A stretch of DNA of 64,000 nucleotides from Branchiostoma floridae (Eukaryota > Chordata > Leptocardii > Amphioxiformes > Branchiostomatidae): positions 23,044,255 through 23,108,254 of the forward strand of contig NC_049981.1 in the NCBI RefSeq assembly GCF_000003815.2, read 5' to 3'. Shown here piece by piece: positions 12,415 through 22,931 of this stretch (its first letter is position 1; every line of letters starts with the position of its first letter). The position numbers and the translations under genes were made by a program. The notes under the pieces are model-generated. The model did not search any database. It had not been told where the DNA came from and worked only from the letters and a program-made list of their open reading frames with translations.

Positions 12415-13467
12415 CTAACTTTGCTTTTCATTAATGTTTGACTCTAAGCTTTCTTCTGCATTGTACCTGTCTCTGATCTTGGATGGTGAGGAGAATGGAT
12501 TGGGACTTCCCAGATCTAGAACACCGAAGACTGGACTGTGATCAATGACTTGGTTGGATGGAGTTTTGCACGTCTCTGCTCTGGCCCTGTCTCTGTCCTG
12601 TGGTGTGTACACACTTCCAACGTCGTAATCCAAGGAGAGTTGCTAGGCATGCAGAATGTTGATCAAATCAGACGTAAATATGAAGTAGTCGATTGTTTCC
12701 AATCCATATGAAGTAGGAAATGCCAGTCCAGGGTAGCTGTCGTCAATGATTTCGCATGCCTTGTCAAGACTGAAGTTGAAATCTCCACCCAGGACACCTG
12801 CTTTCAGACCGTCCTTGTTTTCTGTCAGTGTTTTGAAAAAAGCCAGAAGGTCTCGGAATATCAACTGTTTTTCTGCATCAGGGCACTTGTGCGGTCCGTG
12901 CCATGAGATGGCGATGAAGTCTTTAACATTTGGCTCCTTCTCTATTGCAATGTTGCTACTTGCATGTCCAGTAGGCTGATCTTTAATTGACATTTCCGAT
13001 ATGCATACTCGTCCTCGATGTTGGACTAGATTGGGGTACTTGTCTCCAATCAGTGTGTACGAGTCTAACCGTTTTAATTCAAAGAGTTCTTCGTTCCATA
13101 TTATCCCTGCTTCATTGAGTAGTCCTGTATAGCAAAACGTTTCCTCAAGCTGAAGCTGACTGACTGGATCAGCCCAAGGACACTCTTGCACAAAAAGGAC
13201 TGATAATCGTGCCTTTTCTTGAAGTTGACCGAGCAGAAGTTTGCGCAAAGTTGCATTGCCGGTGCCTCTTGTGTCTCCCTTGAAGTTGACGGAAGCAATG
13301 CCGTATCTATAAGGATGCCGTCCGTGGTCCGTGTTGGCAGCTCGCATCAAAGCTTCGTTCACCTCAATTGTATCATCCTCGCTACTCTCACTGCCACATG
13401 AGGCATCTTCTAAAGTTTTGCGGGAGATGTGTTCTGACTGGTAGACTGGATTTGGCTGAAGTGTCAT
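12415..13467 (-). pseudogene. EEP-fold protein, copy 2, interrupted by a stop
   Basis: Paralogue of the gene at 907-1947, with very high identity across the fold (GGDFNF, IDYF and DHSPV all kept). A stop TAG at 12643-12645 replaces the CAG (Gln) of copy 1 in LHAQQLS, removing the segment with the closing DHSPV motif. The reading frame continues intact after the stop to 12415. Copy 2 also lacks about six residues of the basic RKRKPR stretch and has a different, longer C-terminus. A protein ending at the stop would lack the catalytic Asp-His pair, so it is probably inactive. A single transition makes it a young pseudogene, or an assembly or allelic difference. Confidence 0.75.
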
Positions 13468-13499
13468 CTTTGTACTAGCGGTAGGCAGAAGTCTGTTAA

Positions 13500-14794
13500 T
13501 TGGTCCTGGTCCTGTTCAGATCAAATCTCTGTCAGAGTTACATTCCGGATTCCAATGCACATGCTACCAATGAGAGCTGCAGTCCTTTGTATGAAAAGAT
13601 CTGATGCCCTACTACCTACTATTTGATTCCTTTTTCAGATGAGTCACGCCTTATAGGTTACACTTACCGATTACAAAATTGGTCCGCTATGCCTTCTAGT
13701 GTTTTATGCAATTGACTTAGCGATGGGTTCTGTCTCCCTGTAAGTCAGCAATCTGAAATGACAAAAGAAAGAAGATTGGTGAGTAAGTACATGAATGAAA
13801 CTAGAGTTCAGCGACCTCATACCTCCATGAAATATTTAGAGCTTTTGTAGATTTCATGCAAATGACTTACACATTTACATGACTTATGCATGGTGATGTT
13901 CATCATTGACAAACTTACACATGTCACAAGTTTTGCCATTTTTGCACAGATTATGCAAATCAGTTCCTATTTTGCATATTTGGTGTCTGCTTATGTTCCA
14001 CATATCATTAATCACATGTGATACTTAGTACATTTATTGAAGTCCAGTTATGGGATACAATGGAATGATATAATTTCCTCATTCATTATGCAATTTAAGA
14101 CATCATTTGTATAACATGTATGATATTTTGAACATCTTTGCCTAAGCTACATGTACCTGTATGCCTAAAATGATGGAAATCGGTCGTTCCTTCCTTCATT
14201 TATCCTCTTTGGAATGTTTTGACAAAAACAACACTGCAGTTACAAAGTTAAACGTTCGGGGGCTCAAGCCTACCCCACCTTGTCCTGACGTTAAGAGTTT
14301 CTGCCAACCAAAAGTCAAGACCATATCAGGTCCAGGACAAGACATACATTGAAAACGGATATGAACAGCTATGTTTTCATTGATTATGCAAGTGTACCCC
14401 CATTTTTCATAATCTGTTTTTCATTGCGTACTTTTTGGTTTAAGTCACCTATATATCTACCAAACATCATGAAAATTCGTTATTCCTTCTTAAATTAGCT
14501 CTCTCTAGAATTTTTCTTTACAAATTAAAAATACCATGAATTCCAACCCTAGCCACTAGAGGGCCCAAACTTCTTCCCAAGCACAAAAGCTATCTAACGC
14601 TCAAATATCGTGACCATAGCTTGTTCAGAGCGCGAGGTATCAAAACATGAATTTTCGCTGCAGTACCAAGGGAAACCGCTATGGAGCCCAAAGTTAAATT
14701 ATTTTCAGCTTTCGTCACACTCCACCAACACACCAAGTATCAAACCAAAATATCCAGCCGTTTGTGTTGTCTTGTTCGCACACGCGCGCACACG

Positions 14795-14826
<32 letters not shown>

Positions 14827-16168
14827 GACACACAAATCAACGCTACCAAAAACACTATTCATGGTGAGAGTATATATAACGGCGTAAAATGAGGAATTCT
14901 CAACTCTCAACACCGGTCGAGTATGCGTCTACGTCGTATCCAATACCGTTTCAAACATTCCTACCGTCTCCGCCATTAGAGAAGTCACCGATGAAATCCA
15001 CACACTTAATCTGTTTATCGAAAAAAGGCGAACATATATGATATATGTAAGAATCCATGTTGCGTTTGATCAGCTACTCTTCAAGCAGAGATAAGCCTAA
15101 TATATGTATCTTCGACTGTGAGTGCCTTTGTCTCACGGCGGCCGCCTTTCAACTTTGCACTTACTGACCTGCCTTGCAGGCAATAATTTAACACTTTCAT
15201 GCACAAATACGACTGACGGTGCGACTATTTGGATCTGCCCAAATACTTGCAACCGAGGCGCGCATCCAAACATTCAAACACTGTGACAATAAAGTATAGT
15301 CTTTCCTAGTTCTTCAGCCAGTTAAAATATAGCACGTAAGAACTACATGATGGAAGACTTTGATTCTACAGGCCTGAATGCCTTCCTTCCCGAAGACGTT
15401 ATACAGTGACCAACTGGTAAGGGCGCGGTTATTAGCCGTCAACGGTTTTTAACCGTCACTTTAAAGTTTAAAACCAACGGTTTTCAACTATCCTTCAAGT
15501 GACGGTTAAAGACCGGTCCTCTGCCATTTTCAACCACTCACAGTACAACCAGGGACACTCTTTCAATCTCCAATCTTTCAATCTTGGACCGCAAACCCCG
15601 ATGGTTCGAACGGGGAGTTAGAGAGGCTATACAGTATATTATTTTTACAACCCCACCCTCAACAGAAAAGGGGGCCTATGGCACTTGGGACGTCGACATA
15701 GCGCCCACCTCCCCCCCCCCCACACACACACAAACATGCGACAAACATTAACTCCTGTAAGAAAAACAACAGGACGTAATTAATTCATTTGCATCAAATT
15801 TGTCTTAGCTTTGCCTTACTTTTGTTTCCTTAGCTGTTGGATCCAAGCTTGTCTCCAGCTTGACCTCGTCTTACCTTTTCTCCTATTTTGACACCCAAAA
15901 TTGCCAGGCCTTTAGCATTCATGATACAAAAGGCCAGATCTTCTTCTTTCCTACTGCCTAGCCTCAATTTTTTGAGATTATTGGCAGACTACGCATGGTT
16001 TAATTACAACACAAGTGACCAGAACAAATAGACATGGGAAAAATGAAGGAAAATGCTGAGGGAAATAAAAACAAACTGATTTTCTGTGTGCAAAAAGACA
16101 GGACAGGTGAATTAAGTGGGTTAATAGGACACGTATTTACATATATACAAGACGTGTGGGGGGGTGGC
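13500..16168. other. Remainder of second duplicate, no gene
   Basis: 13500-14660 matches the region upstream of copy 1. 14780-14826 is a (CA/CG)n microsatellite. 15415-15520 contains four copies of the motif AACGGTTTTNAAC-like in both orientations. 15705-15730 is a C-run followed by (CA)n. No coding evidence. Confidence 0.4.
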
Positions 16169-16343
16169 TCAATGCAGCAGGGTCCTCCCCAGCTCAGTTT
16201 TGAACTGGGAGAGAGACCCCGCCTCCGCCACACCAGGCTCAAGTCCATTCCACTCTCTGATGGTACGAGGGAAGAACGAGAGCCTGTAGTAGTTGTTCCT
16301 GCACGCGATGGCCTGCATCACTTCGGTGTCACTGACGAAAACT
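16169..16343 (-). mobile_element. LINE reverse-transcriptase C-terminal remnant
   Basis: The minus strand, read from about 16343, encodes the typical end of non-LTR reverse-transcriptase ORF2 proteins: NNYYRLSFFPRTIREWNGL, then a VAEAGSLSQFK segment and a stop at 16169-16171. The RTIxxWN...L...V..A.SL..FK pattern is a well-known hallmark of these C-termini. Only about 58 codons remain, so this is a 5'-truncated fossil. The following minus-strand DNA (below 16169) would be its 3' untranslated region. Confidence 0.75.
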
Positions 16344-16349
16344 AGGATG

Positions 16350-17440
16350 CTATAGCTAGTTGAAACGTATGGCCGTTTCCAAAACCATATCCAGTTGCTT
16401 GAGTAACTGCCCTTTGGCTTATCTTATTACCTGGATTTCTAACCGTCATCGACGCGTCTTTCAAGTGAACTAAAGTATTGAGGAAGAGCGTCTGCACTAC
16501 AATGTATACATCGTAGTTGTGAAGAGCTAGATTACGAATCCACTATGACTTCTGATTGTACATTTTGTTATATTCTAATGCTAAGTTAGCCTAGTTGTTC
16601 TGTCACAAGAATCGTAGTCTCACCTGTTGTGAAAATGGCGACGACGGCAACAACAACAGCCAGTCATTCTCACAGTCAACAACTTGTTGAACAACTTGCT
16701 TGGTTTCGATGACGTCAGGAGTACTCACCACGATGTTCTTCCGCGGCCTGGTCCGAAGTAGTGCGTGGTAAGAGGAATGTAATTATATACATTTGCTGTA
16801 CCATCTTCGAGTTCGCTTACAATTTAGTGCAAAACTACCTGAAATGTCTCTATGGCCTATAGAAGTTTTGAAATGCTGTAGTCTAGGTACGGATTGAGTG
16901 TAGGCGCTAACGTCATTTCCGCCAGGTATCCTTGCGCTCTGAAAGTGAAAGGAATGACTAATGACATATGACTCATACATGTGCGCTTTGAAAGCGAAAG
17001 GAAGGAAATCTGACTCACACTTTACTATAAAATGACTAATAGTATGCAGTATAAGTTGACAAATTATCCATTGACATCTGTACATCTTCTAATCTTCGTG
17101 ATATATTCATTGTGATTTTGAAAAGTTTTGAAATGCTGTAGTCTAGGTGAAGATTGAGTTTAGGCGCTAACGTCACTTCTGTCAAGTAGCCTTGCGCTTT
17201 GAAAGTGAAAGGAATGACATATATCTCATACAGGTGCGCTTTGAATGGGAAAGGAAAGATATATGACTCACATTTTACTATAAAATGACATTCAATTGGA
17301 GATGCTTCACTGTGTGAAATTTTTTATTCATACCAGATGTGTTCGCTTGATAATTTGAACCTATAGAAGTCTTATAGCTGGCTTCTTGTAGCGACAATTT
17401 ACTTTCAATGTCTTCAAGAAGATGGGGCAGAATCTGGGAG
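16350..17440. other. Distal part of second duplicate
   Basis: Resembles 4800-5480: shared GTGAAAATGGCGACGACGGC, CCGCGGCCTGGTCCGAAGTA and the following CTTTGAAAGTGAAAGGAA motif, which is itself repeated three times here (near 16935, 16985 and 17195). No gene seen. It ends at the foldback element. Confidence 0.45.
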
Positions 17441-18594
17441 GGTCTTTTTAGCGAATGCCCACAAACGCCCACTCTAGAGAAGTCCGCGCTGCACGAATCT
17501 CATTTTTTTTGCTTGGAATATGTCCACGTTGTGCTCCCATGTATTAATCCTGAGTTTCAAGTCAATCCATTGACCCGAAGTGACATAAATCAAAGTTTTC
17601 GATTCTCGATGGTCTTTTTAGCGAACGCCCAGCAAAATGTCTTTTTAGCGAATGCCCACTATATCCACAAAAATATCGGCCGTCGCGCAACGACACCTAA
17701 ACCTACCGCCACAAACATGTTCAAGATGGTGTCCCATTGATGTGTACGGAGTTTCCGTGCTTTACAAGCATTTTAAGTCCCTGTTTTTGGTCAAAATGTA
17801 CGGCGACGATACTACCATACTTTAACTATAGCAATTCAAAATGGCGGGCACTAGTCATGTGACCTCCTTGCGGGACTGTTCTATAAGTATCGCGGGAGGG
17901 ACTGTTGTAGCATAGCTTCTCATACAACCATTTTAGAGTGAATTCTGAACAAGATTTTCATTTCATAGTGCTATCATCTGACTGATATTTACAATGTGGT
18001 CATTTTTTCTGTGCTATTATTACCCAGGTTTGAGGAACTTAGTGCAAATTTGGATATTGATTCACCTCAGTGCCCAATTAATGTACAAAAGGCTCAGACA
18101 CATTAGTGTTATAAACCTGAATAGGGGCAGGTAACCAATACTAGAAAAACATAGCTATTTATTATTAACAATACTATTTACATTATAATAATAACTCTTC
18201 ACCAAACTGGACTTTTCTTATCTTTATTTATCACAGAAACATTGTTACAATGAGGATTTGATTAGATGAGTATCTGTTACAGTGTGTACAAACTTATTTC
18301 AAATACAAAAATGTATTTCGTTTCACTTCCTAAATATTTTTAAAGTATTGGAAGAAGTTGACACATAAACAATATTAATTGCATTATTTATGTGCAGTAA
18401 AATGTGACCACATGCTATCAATAGCCTAATAAAATGTTGGAACATGGCACAAGCGGGCTCCTCTTCTGAGTACAGAAAGGAAATGTTTTATAACATTTAG
18501 TTATGACGTAGAAAATTTCCATTGTAAAATGTACCTTTATTAACATTTACAAACAAATTGTTTTTTCTCTTCTTAATAAATGACAACAATACCG

Positions 18595-19896
18595 GCCAGG
18601 TAAGACGCCGTACAGGTAAGTAAGGTGTGTTTCCTTTTATAGCAGACCAGGTAAGACACCGTACAGGTGAGTAAGGTGTGTTTCCTTGACTACAGACTAG
18701 GTAAGACACCTTACAGGTGAGCAACGTGTATTTCCTTTCATTACAGACCAGGTAAGACACCGTACAGGTGAGTAACGTGTATTTCCTTTGATTACAGACC
18801 AGGTAAGACACCGTACAGGTGAGTAAGGTGTGTTTCCTTGACTACAGACTAGGTAAGACACCGTACAGGTGAGTAACGTGTATTTCCTTTGATTACAGAC
18901 CAGGTAAGACACCGTACAGGTGAGTAAGGTGTGTTTCCTTGACTACAGACTAGGTAAGACACCGTACATGTGAGTAAGGTGTGTTTCCTTTTATGACAGA
19001 CTAGGTAAGACACCGTACAGGTAAGTAACGTGTATTTCCTTTCAGTACAGACCAGGTAAGACACTGTACAGGTGAGTTAGGTGTGTTTCCTTGACTACAG
19101 ACTAGGTAAGACACCGTACATGTGAGTAACGTGTATTTCCTCTGATTACAGACCAGGTAAGACACCATACAGGTGAGTAACGTGTATTTCCTTTGATAAC
19201 AGGCCAGGTAAGACACCATACAGGTAAGTAAGGTGTGTTTCTTTTTATAACAGACCAGGTATGACACCGTGCATGTGAGTAACGTGTATTTCCTTTGATT
19301 ACAGACTAGGTAAGACACCATACAGGTGAGTAACGTGTATTTCCTTTCATTACAGACCAGGTAAGACACCGCACAGGTGAGTAAGGTGTGTTTCCTTTGT
19401 CTATAGACCAGATAGGATATTACACAGGTGAGTTAGGCGTCTTTCCTTTGCCTATATACCATATAGGCCATTATACAGGTGAGTAAGGCGTCTTTCCTTT
19501 GTCTATAGACCAGATAGGGTATTATACAGGTGAGTAAAGCAACTTTCCTTTGCCTGTAGACCAGATAGGGTATTATACAGGTAAGTTAGGTGTCTTTCCT
19601 TCGCCTATATACCAGATGGGGCATTATACAGGTAAGAAAGGTGTCTTTCCCTTGTCTATATACCAGATAGGCCATTATACAGGTGGATAAGGTGTCTTTC
19701 CTTTGCCTATAGACCAGATAGGCCATTAAACAGGTGAGTAAGGTGTCTTTCCTTTGCCTATAGACCAGATAGGCCATTATACTGGTAAGTAAGATGTCTT
19801 TACTTTGCCTATAGACCAGACAGGGTATTATACAGGTGAGTAAAGCAACTTTCCTTTGCCTATAGACCAGATAGGTATTAAACAGGTGAGTAAAGC
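18595..19896. repeat. Minisatellite, about 25 units of 50-51 bp, each carrying splice-site consensus
   Basis: The unit has an acceptor-like TTTCCTTTGATTACAG, then 21 bases beginning ACCAGGTAAGACACC and ending in CAG, then a donor-like GTGAGTAA. So each unit reads like a 21-nt exon plus a 29-30-nt intron, with an extra GTAAGA donor inside. Units before about 19390 are of one type (GACACCGTACAG). Later ones are a second type (ATAGGCCATTATACAG, CCTTTGCCTATAG). Confidence 0.9.
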
Positions 19897-20064
19897 AACT
19901 TACTTACCTGTATAATGCCCTATCTGGTCTATAGGCAAAGGAAAGACGCCTTGCTCATCTGTGCGGTGTCTTACCTGGTCTGTAATCAAAGGAAATACAC
20001 GTTACTCACCTGTACGGTGTCTTACCTAGTCTGTAGTCAAGGAAACACACCTTACTTACCTGTA
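19897..20064. repeat. Same minisatellite in reverse orientation (right arm)
   Basis: From about 19897 the units run as the reverse complement (CTTACCTGTATAATGCCC, then CTGGTCTATAGGCAAAGG). Only about three units remain, so copy number differs strongly between the two arms of the palindrome. Confidence 0.85.
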
Positions 20065-21389
20065 TTGTTGTCATTTATTAAGAAGAGAAAAAAACAATTT
20101 GTTTGTAAATGTTGATAAAGGTACATTTTACAATGGAAATTTTCTACGTCATAACTAAATGTTATAAAACATTTCCTTTCTGTACTCAGAAGAGGAGCCC
20201 GCTTGTGCCATGTTCCAACATTTTATTAGGCTATTGATAGCATGTGGTCACATTTTACTGCACATAAATAATGCAATTAATATTGTTTATGTGTCAACTT
20301 CTTCCAATACTTTAAAAATATTTAGGAAGTGAAACGAAATACATTTTTGTATTTGAAATAAGTTTGTACACACTGTAACAGATACTCATCTAATCAAATC
20401 CTCATTGTAACAATGTTTCTGTGATAAATAAAGATAAGAAAAGTCCAGTTTGGTGAAGAGTTATTATTATAATGTAAATAGTATTGTTAATAATAAATAG
20501 CTATGTTTTTCTAGTATTGGTTACCTGCCCCTATTCAGGTTTATAACACTAATGTGTCTGAGCCTTTTGTACATTAATTGGGCACTGAGGTGAATCAATA
20601 TCCAAATTTGCACTAAGTTCCTCAAACCTGGGTAATAATAGCACAGAAAAAATGACCACATTGTAAATATCAGTCAGATGATAGCACTATGAAATGAAAA
20701 TCTTGTTCAGAATTCACTCTAAAATGGTTGTATGAGAAGCTATGCTACAACAGTCCCTCCCGCGATACTTATAGAACAGTCCCGCAAGGAGGTCACATGA
20801 CTAGTGCCCGCCATTTTGAATTGCTATAGTTAAAGTATGGTAGTATCGTCGCCGTACATTTTGACCAAAAACAGGGACTTAAAATGCTTGTAAAGCACGG
20901 AAACTCCGTACACATCAATGGGACACCATCTTGAACATGTTTGTGGCGGTAGGTTTAGGTGTCGTTGCGCGACGGCCGATATTTTTGTGGATATAGTGGG
21001 CATTCGCTAAAAAGACATTTTGCTGGGCGTTCGCTAAAAAGACCATCGAGAATCGAAAACTTTGATTTATGTCACTTCGGGTCAATGGATTGACTTGAAA
21101 CTCAGGATTAATACATGGGAGCACAACGTGGACATATTCCAAGCAAAAAAAATGAGATTCGTGCAGCGCGGACTTCTCTAGAGTGGGCGTTTGTGGGCAT
21201 TCGCTAAAAAGACCATGCGGCAGAATCTGCGCTAGTTTTTTTGCAAGCTGGAATATCTAAGATAGTGTTAGGACAAAGTTTAGTGATATAGAGTTTTGTA
21301 ATTACTTTAAAAACAGCGATGTTACCTGTACACAAGAAACGAAACAGGGATAGATGATGTTTGCTTTGTAAGATCAATATTCTTCATGT

Positions 21390-21395
21390 TTTATT
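21390..21395 (-). terminator. Poly(A) signal of the mosaic gene
   Basis: TTTATT on the plus strand reads AATAAA on the minus strand, 137 bases beyond the stop codon at 21532. The foldback element starts only 175 bases further on. Confidence 0.6.
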
Positions 21396-21531
21396 GACTG
21401 AGATAATAGAAAACACATGAACCACAGGTAGTGTAAGACATACTGCCAACGTGTATTGAATGTACAAAGACATCCCTTTACTGGACCAGAATTTAAGAAT
21501 CACGTGTGTTGGGACGCCACATGTGCTTGAA

Positions 21532-22931
21532 CTACGACAAATTAGGAAATGTAGAGATCTTCATAATGACGTCAGAGAGAGAGACTGGTGGACCCTGTTG
21601 CAGACACACGTTGTACAGGCCAAGACCTTGGCGGACCTCCTTGTAGTACTGATCATGGGTTTTCCAGTACTTTTTCACCCCGTTAAGAATTACACTGGAG
21701 CAGCTATTAAACCACCAGCCGCCTCTGAACTTCTCCGCACAGTTATACCTCGCCAGGTCGTGGTCCCTGTCAAATGTCGAGAAGGCCATTCCAGTGACGT
21801 TCTTTCCAGTTGAGCGAGTGTTCAAACAATCGCTAGTACCCCTTAACCGTTGTCCCAGATGTAAGCGGTAGCTGTCTGCCTCGCTTGCCACTTTGAAGGA
21901 GGAGTATAAAGTGTAGCTGGAAACCCCTGTGTAGCTCTTGAAGTCTATCTGGAGCGCATACTGGCCCTGGTTGGTCAGAGTGTATATGTTTTCCAACCCG
22001 AGCCACAACTCACCCTCTAGGTCACCGAAACCTGTCTTGTAGTCGTCCCAGCCCCGGGTGAAGTTGACCCGTGCCTTCCCTTGGTTCGCCGTTTGGATCA
22101 CAGTCCAGCCTCCCCCCGAAGACTCCATCTCGCAGAAGACGGAGAAAGGTGCGGTTGCCCCCTGGGGTTGAATCTGGTAGACCCCGCTGGCTGTTTTCCC
22201 TTCGCCACGAGCGTGGTCACAGTCCCGGTACACGTCGGCCCGCTCCCTGGCCTGTATCTTAATAGTGACTGTACTAAGCGATACGGGTGGTCCTTGCTGT
22301 AAGCAAACGTTATATAGGCCCTCCCCTCTCCCCGTTACTTCACGGTACTCATCGTGGCCATTATATTCCTTTATGACCCCGTTAAGTATCAGTAGAGAGC
22401 AGCCCCTATACCACCAGCCCCCATTCCACCTCTCCGCACAACTGTACCCAGCCCTGTCATTGTCCCTGTCTATGGTGCTGAACGCCATCCCATTCAAGTC
22501 CTGACCAGCTCTTTCCATGCACGAATCGGGTCTTCCTGTATAGTCGGTCAACGTCAACCGGTAGTTCTCCTCTTCTCCCGCCACCTTAAAGTTATCGAAC
22601 TCGTACGATTGTCGTAGACCACCGAAGGATTCAACTTGGATCTTGACCCTGACGCCCCCTTCCTTCGTGAGTAGGTGAATCTTTTCGTTTCCAAGCCAGT
22701 ATTCTCGGGAGATGACGCCGAAACCGTTCTTGTAGTCTTCCCAACCCCGCGTGAAGTTCTCACTCTCGGTGTGCTTTCGCTGCTGGATGACGGTCCAGGC
22801 GCCTTGACCGTCTTGCAAGTCGCAGCGGACGGGGAAAGGCTCGAGCACGTACCGCGGACGGATCCAGAACACTCCGCTGCTCTGTGCACCTGAGCGTTTC
22901 ACGGCGTCACAGTCTACGTACAATTCGGTAT
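21532..22931 (-). CDS. Mosaic gene exon 25: FReD 4, FReD 5 and stop
   Basis: A single 1400-nt terminal exon encodes two complete FReDs without introns. FReD 4 (residues about 1673-1890) has [31 protein letters not shown] and GGWWYRGC. FReD 5 (about 1905-2130) has [28 protein letters not shown] and GGWWFNSC. Both lack the usual W..WKG..YSLK..EMKIRP ending and instead share [15 protein letters not shown] near their ends, so they arose by internal duplication. The stop is at 21532-21534 after FPNLS. Confidence 0.9.

Larger units (their letters stand above)
17441..21214. mobile_element. Large foldback element: long inverted-repeat arms around a minisatellite
   Basis: The left arm, 17441-18590, is the near-exact reverse complement of 20065-21214 (about 1150 bp each). 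It can be followed end to end, from GGTCTTTTTAGCGAATGCCC at the outer tip to TAATAAATGACAACAATA at the inner edge. The outer motif GTCTTTTTAGCGAAYGCCCA occurs three times in each arm (left arm near 17441, 17610 and 17638), as in foldback transposons with reiterated ends. The centre is a splice-site minisatellite. The flanks 17422-17438 and 21215-21231 match at 15 of 17 positions (shared GGCAGAATCTG), consistent with a target-site duplication. There is no transposase. The arms are so similar that the insertion is young or kept homogeneous by gene conversion. Confidence 0.85.

Noticed and set aside
17408-17740. Frame repeated in mirror image at 20915-21142
   Set aside because: It lies in both arms of the foldback element, has no domain signature and includes the terminal repeat motif. 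Mirror copies are expected from the palindrome.
18497-19369. Minus-strand frames of repeating YLVCNQRKYTLLTC type
   Set aside because: They run through the splice-site minisatellite; frame openness is a by-product of a unit length divisible by three in places.
22071-22893. Several plus-strand frames over the FReD 4/5 exon
   Set aside because: Shadows of the minus-strand coding exon.
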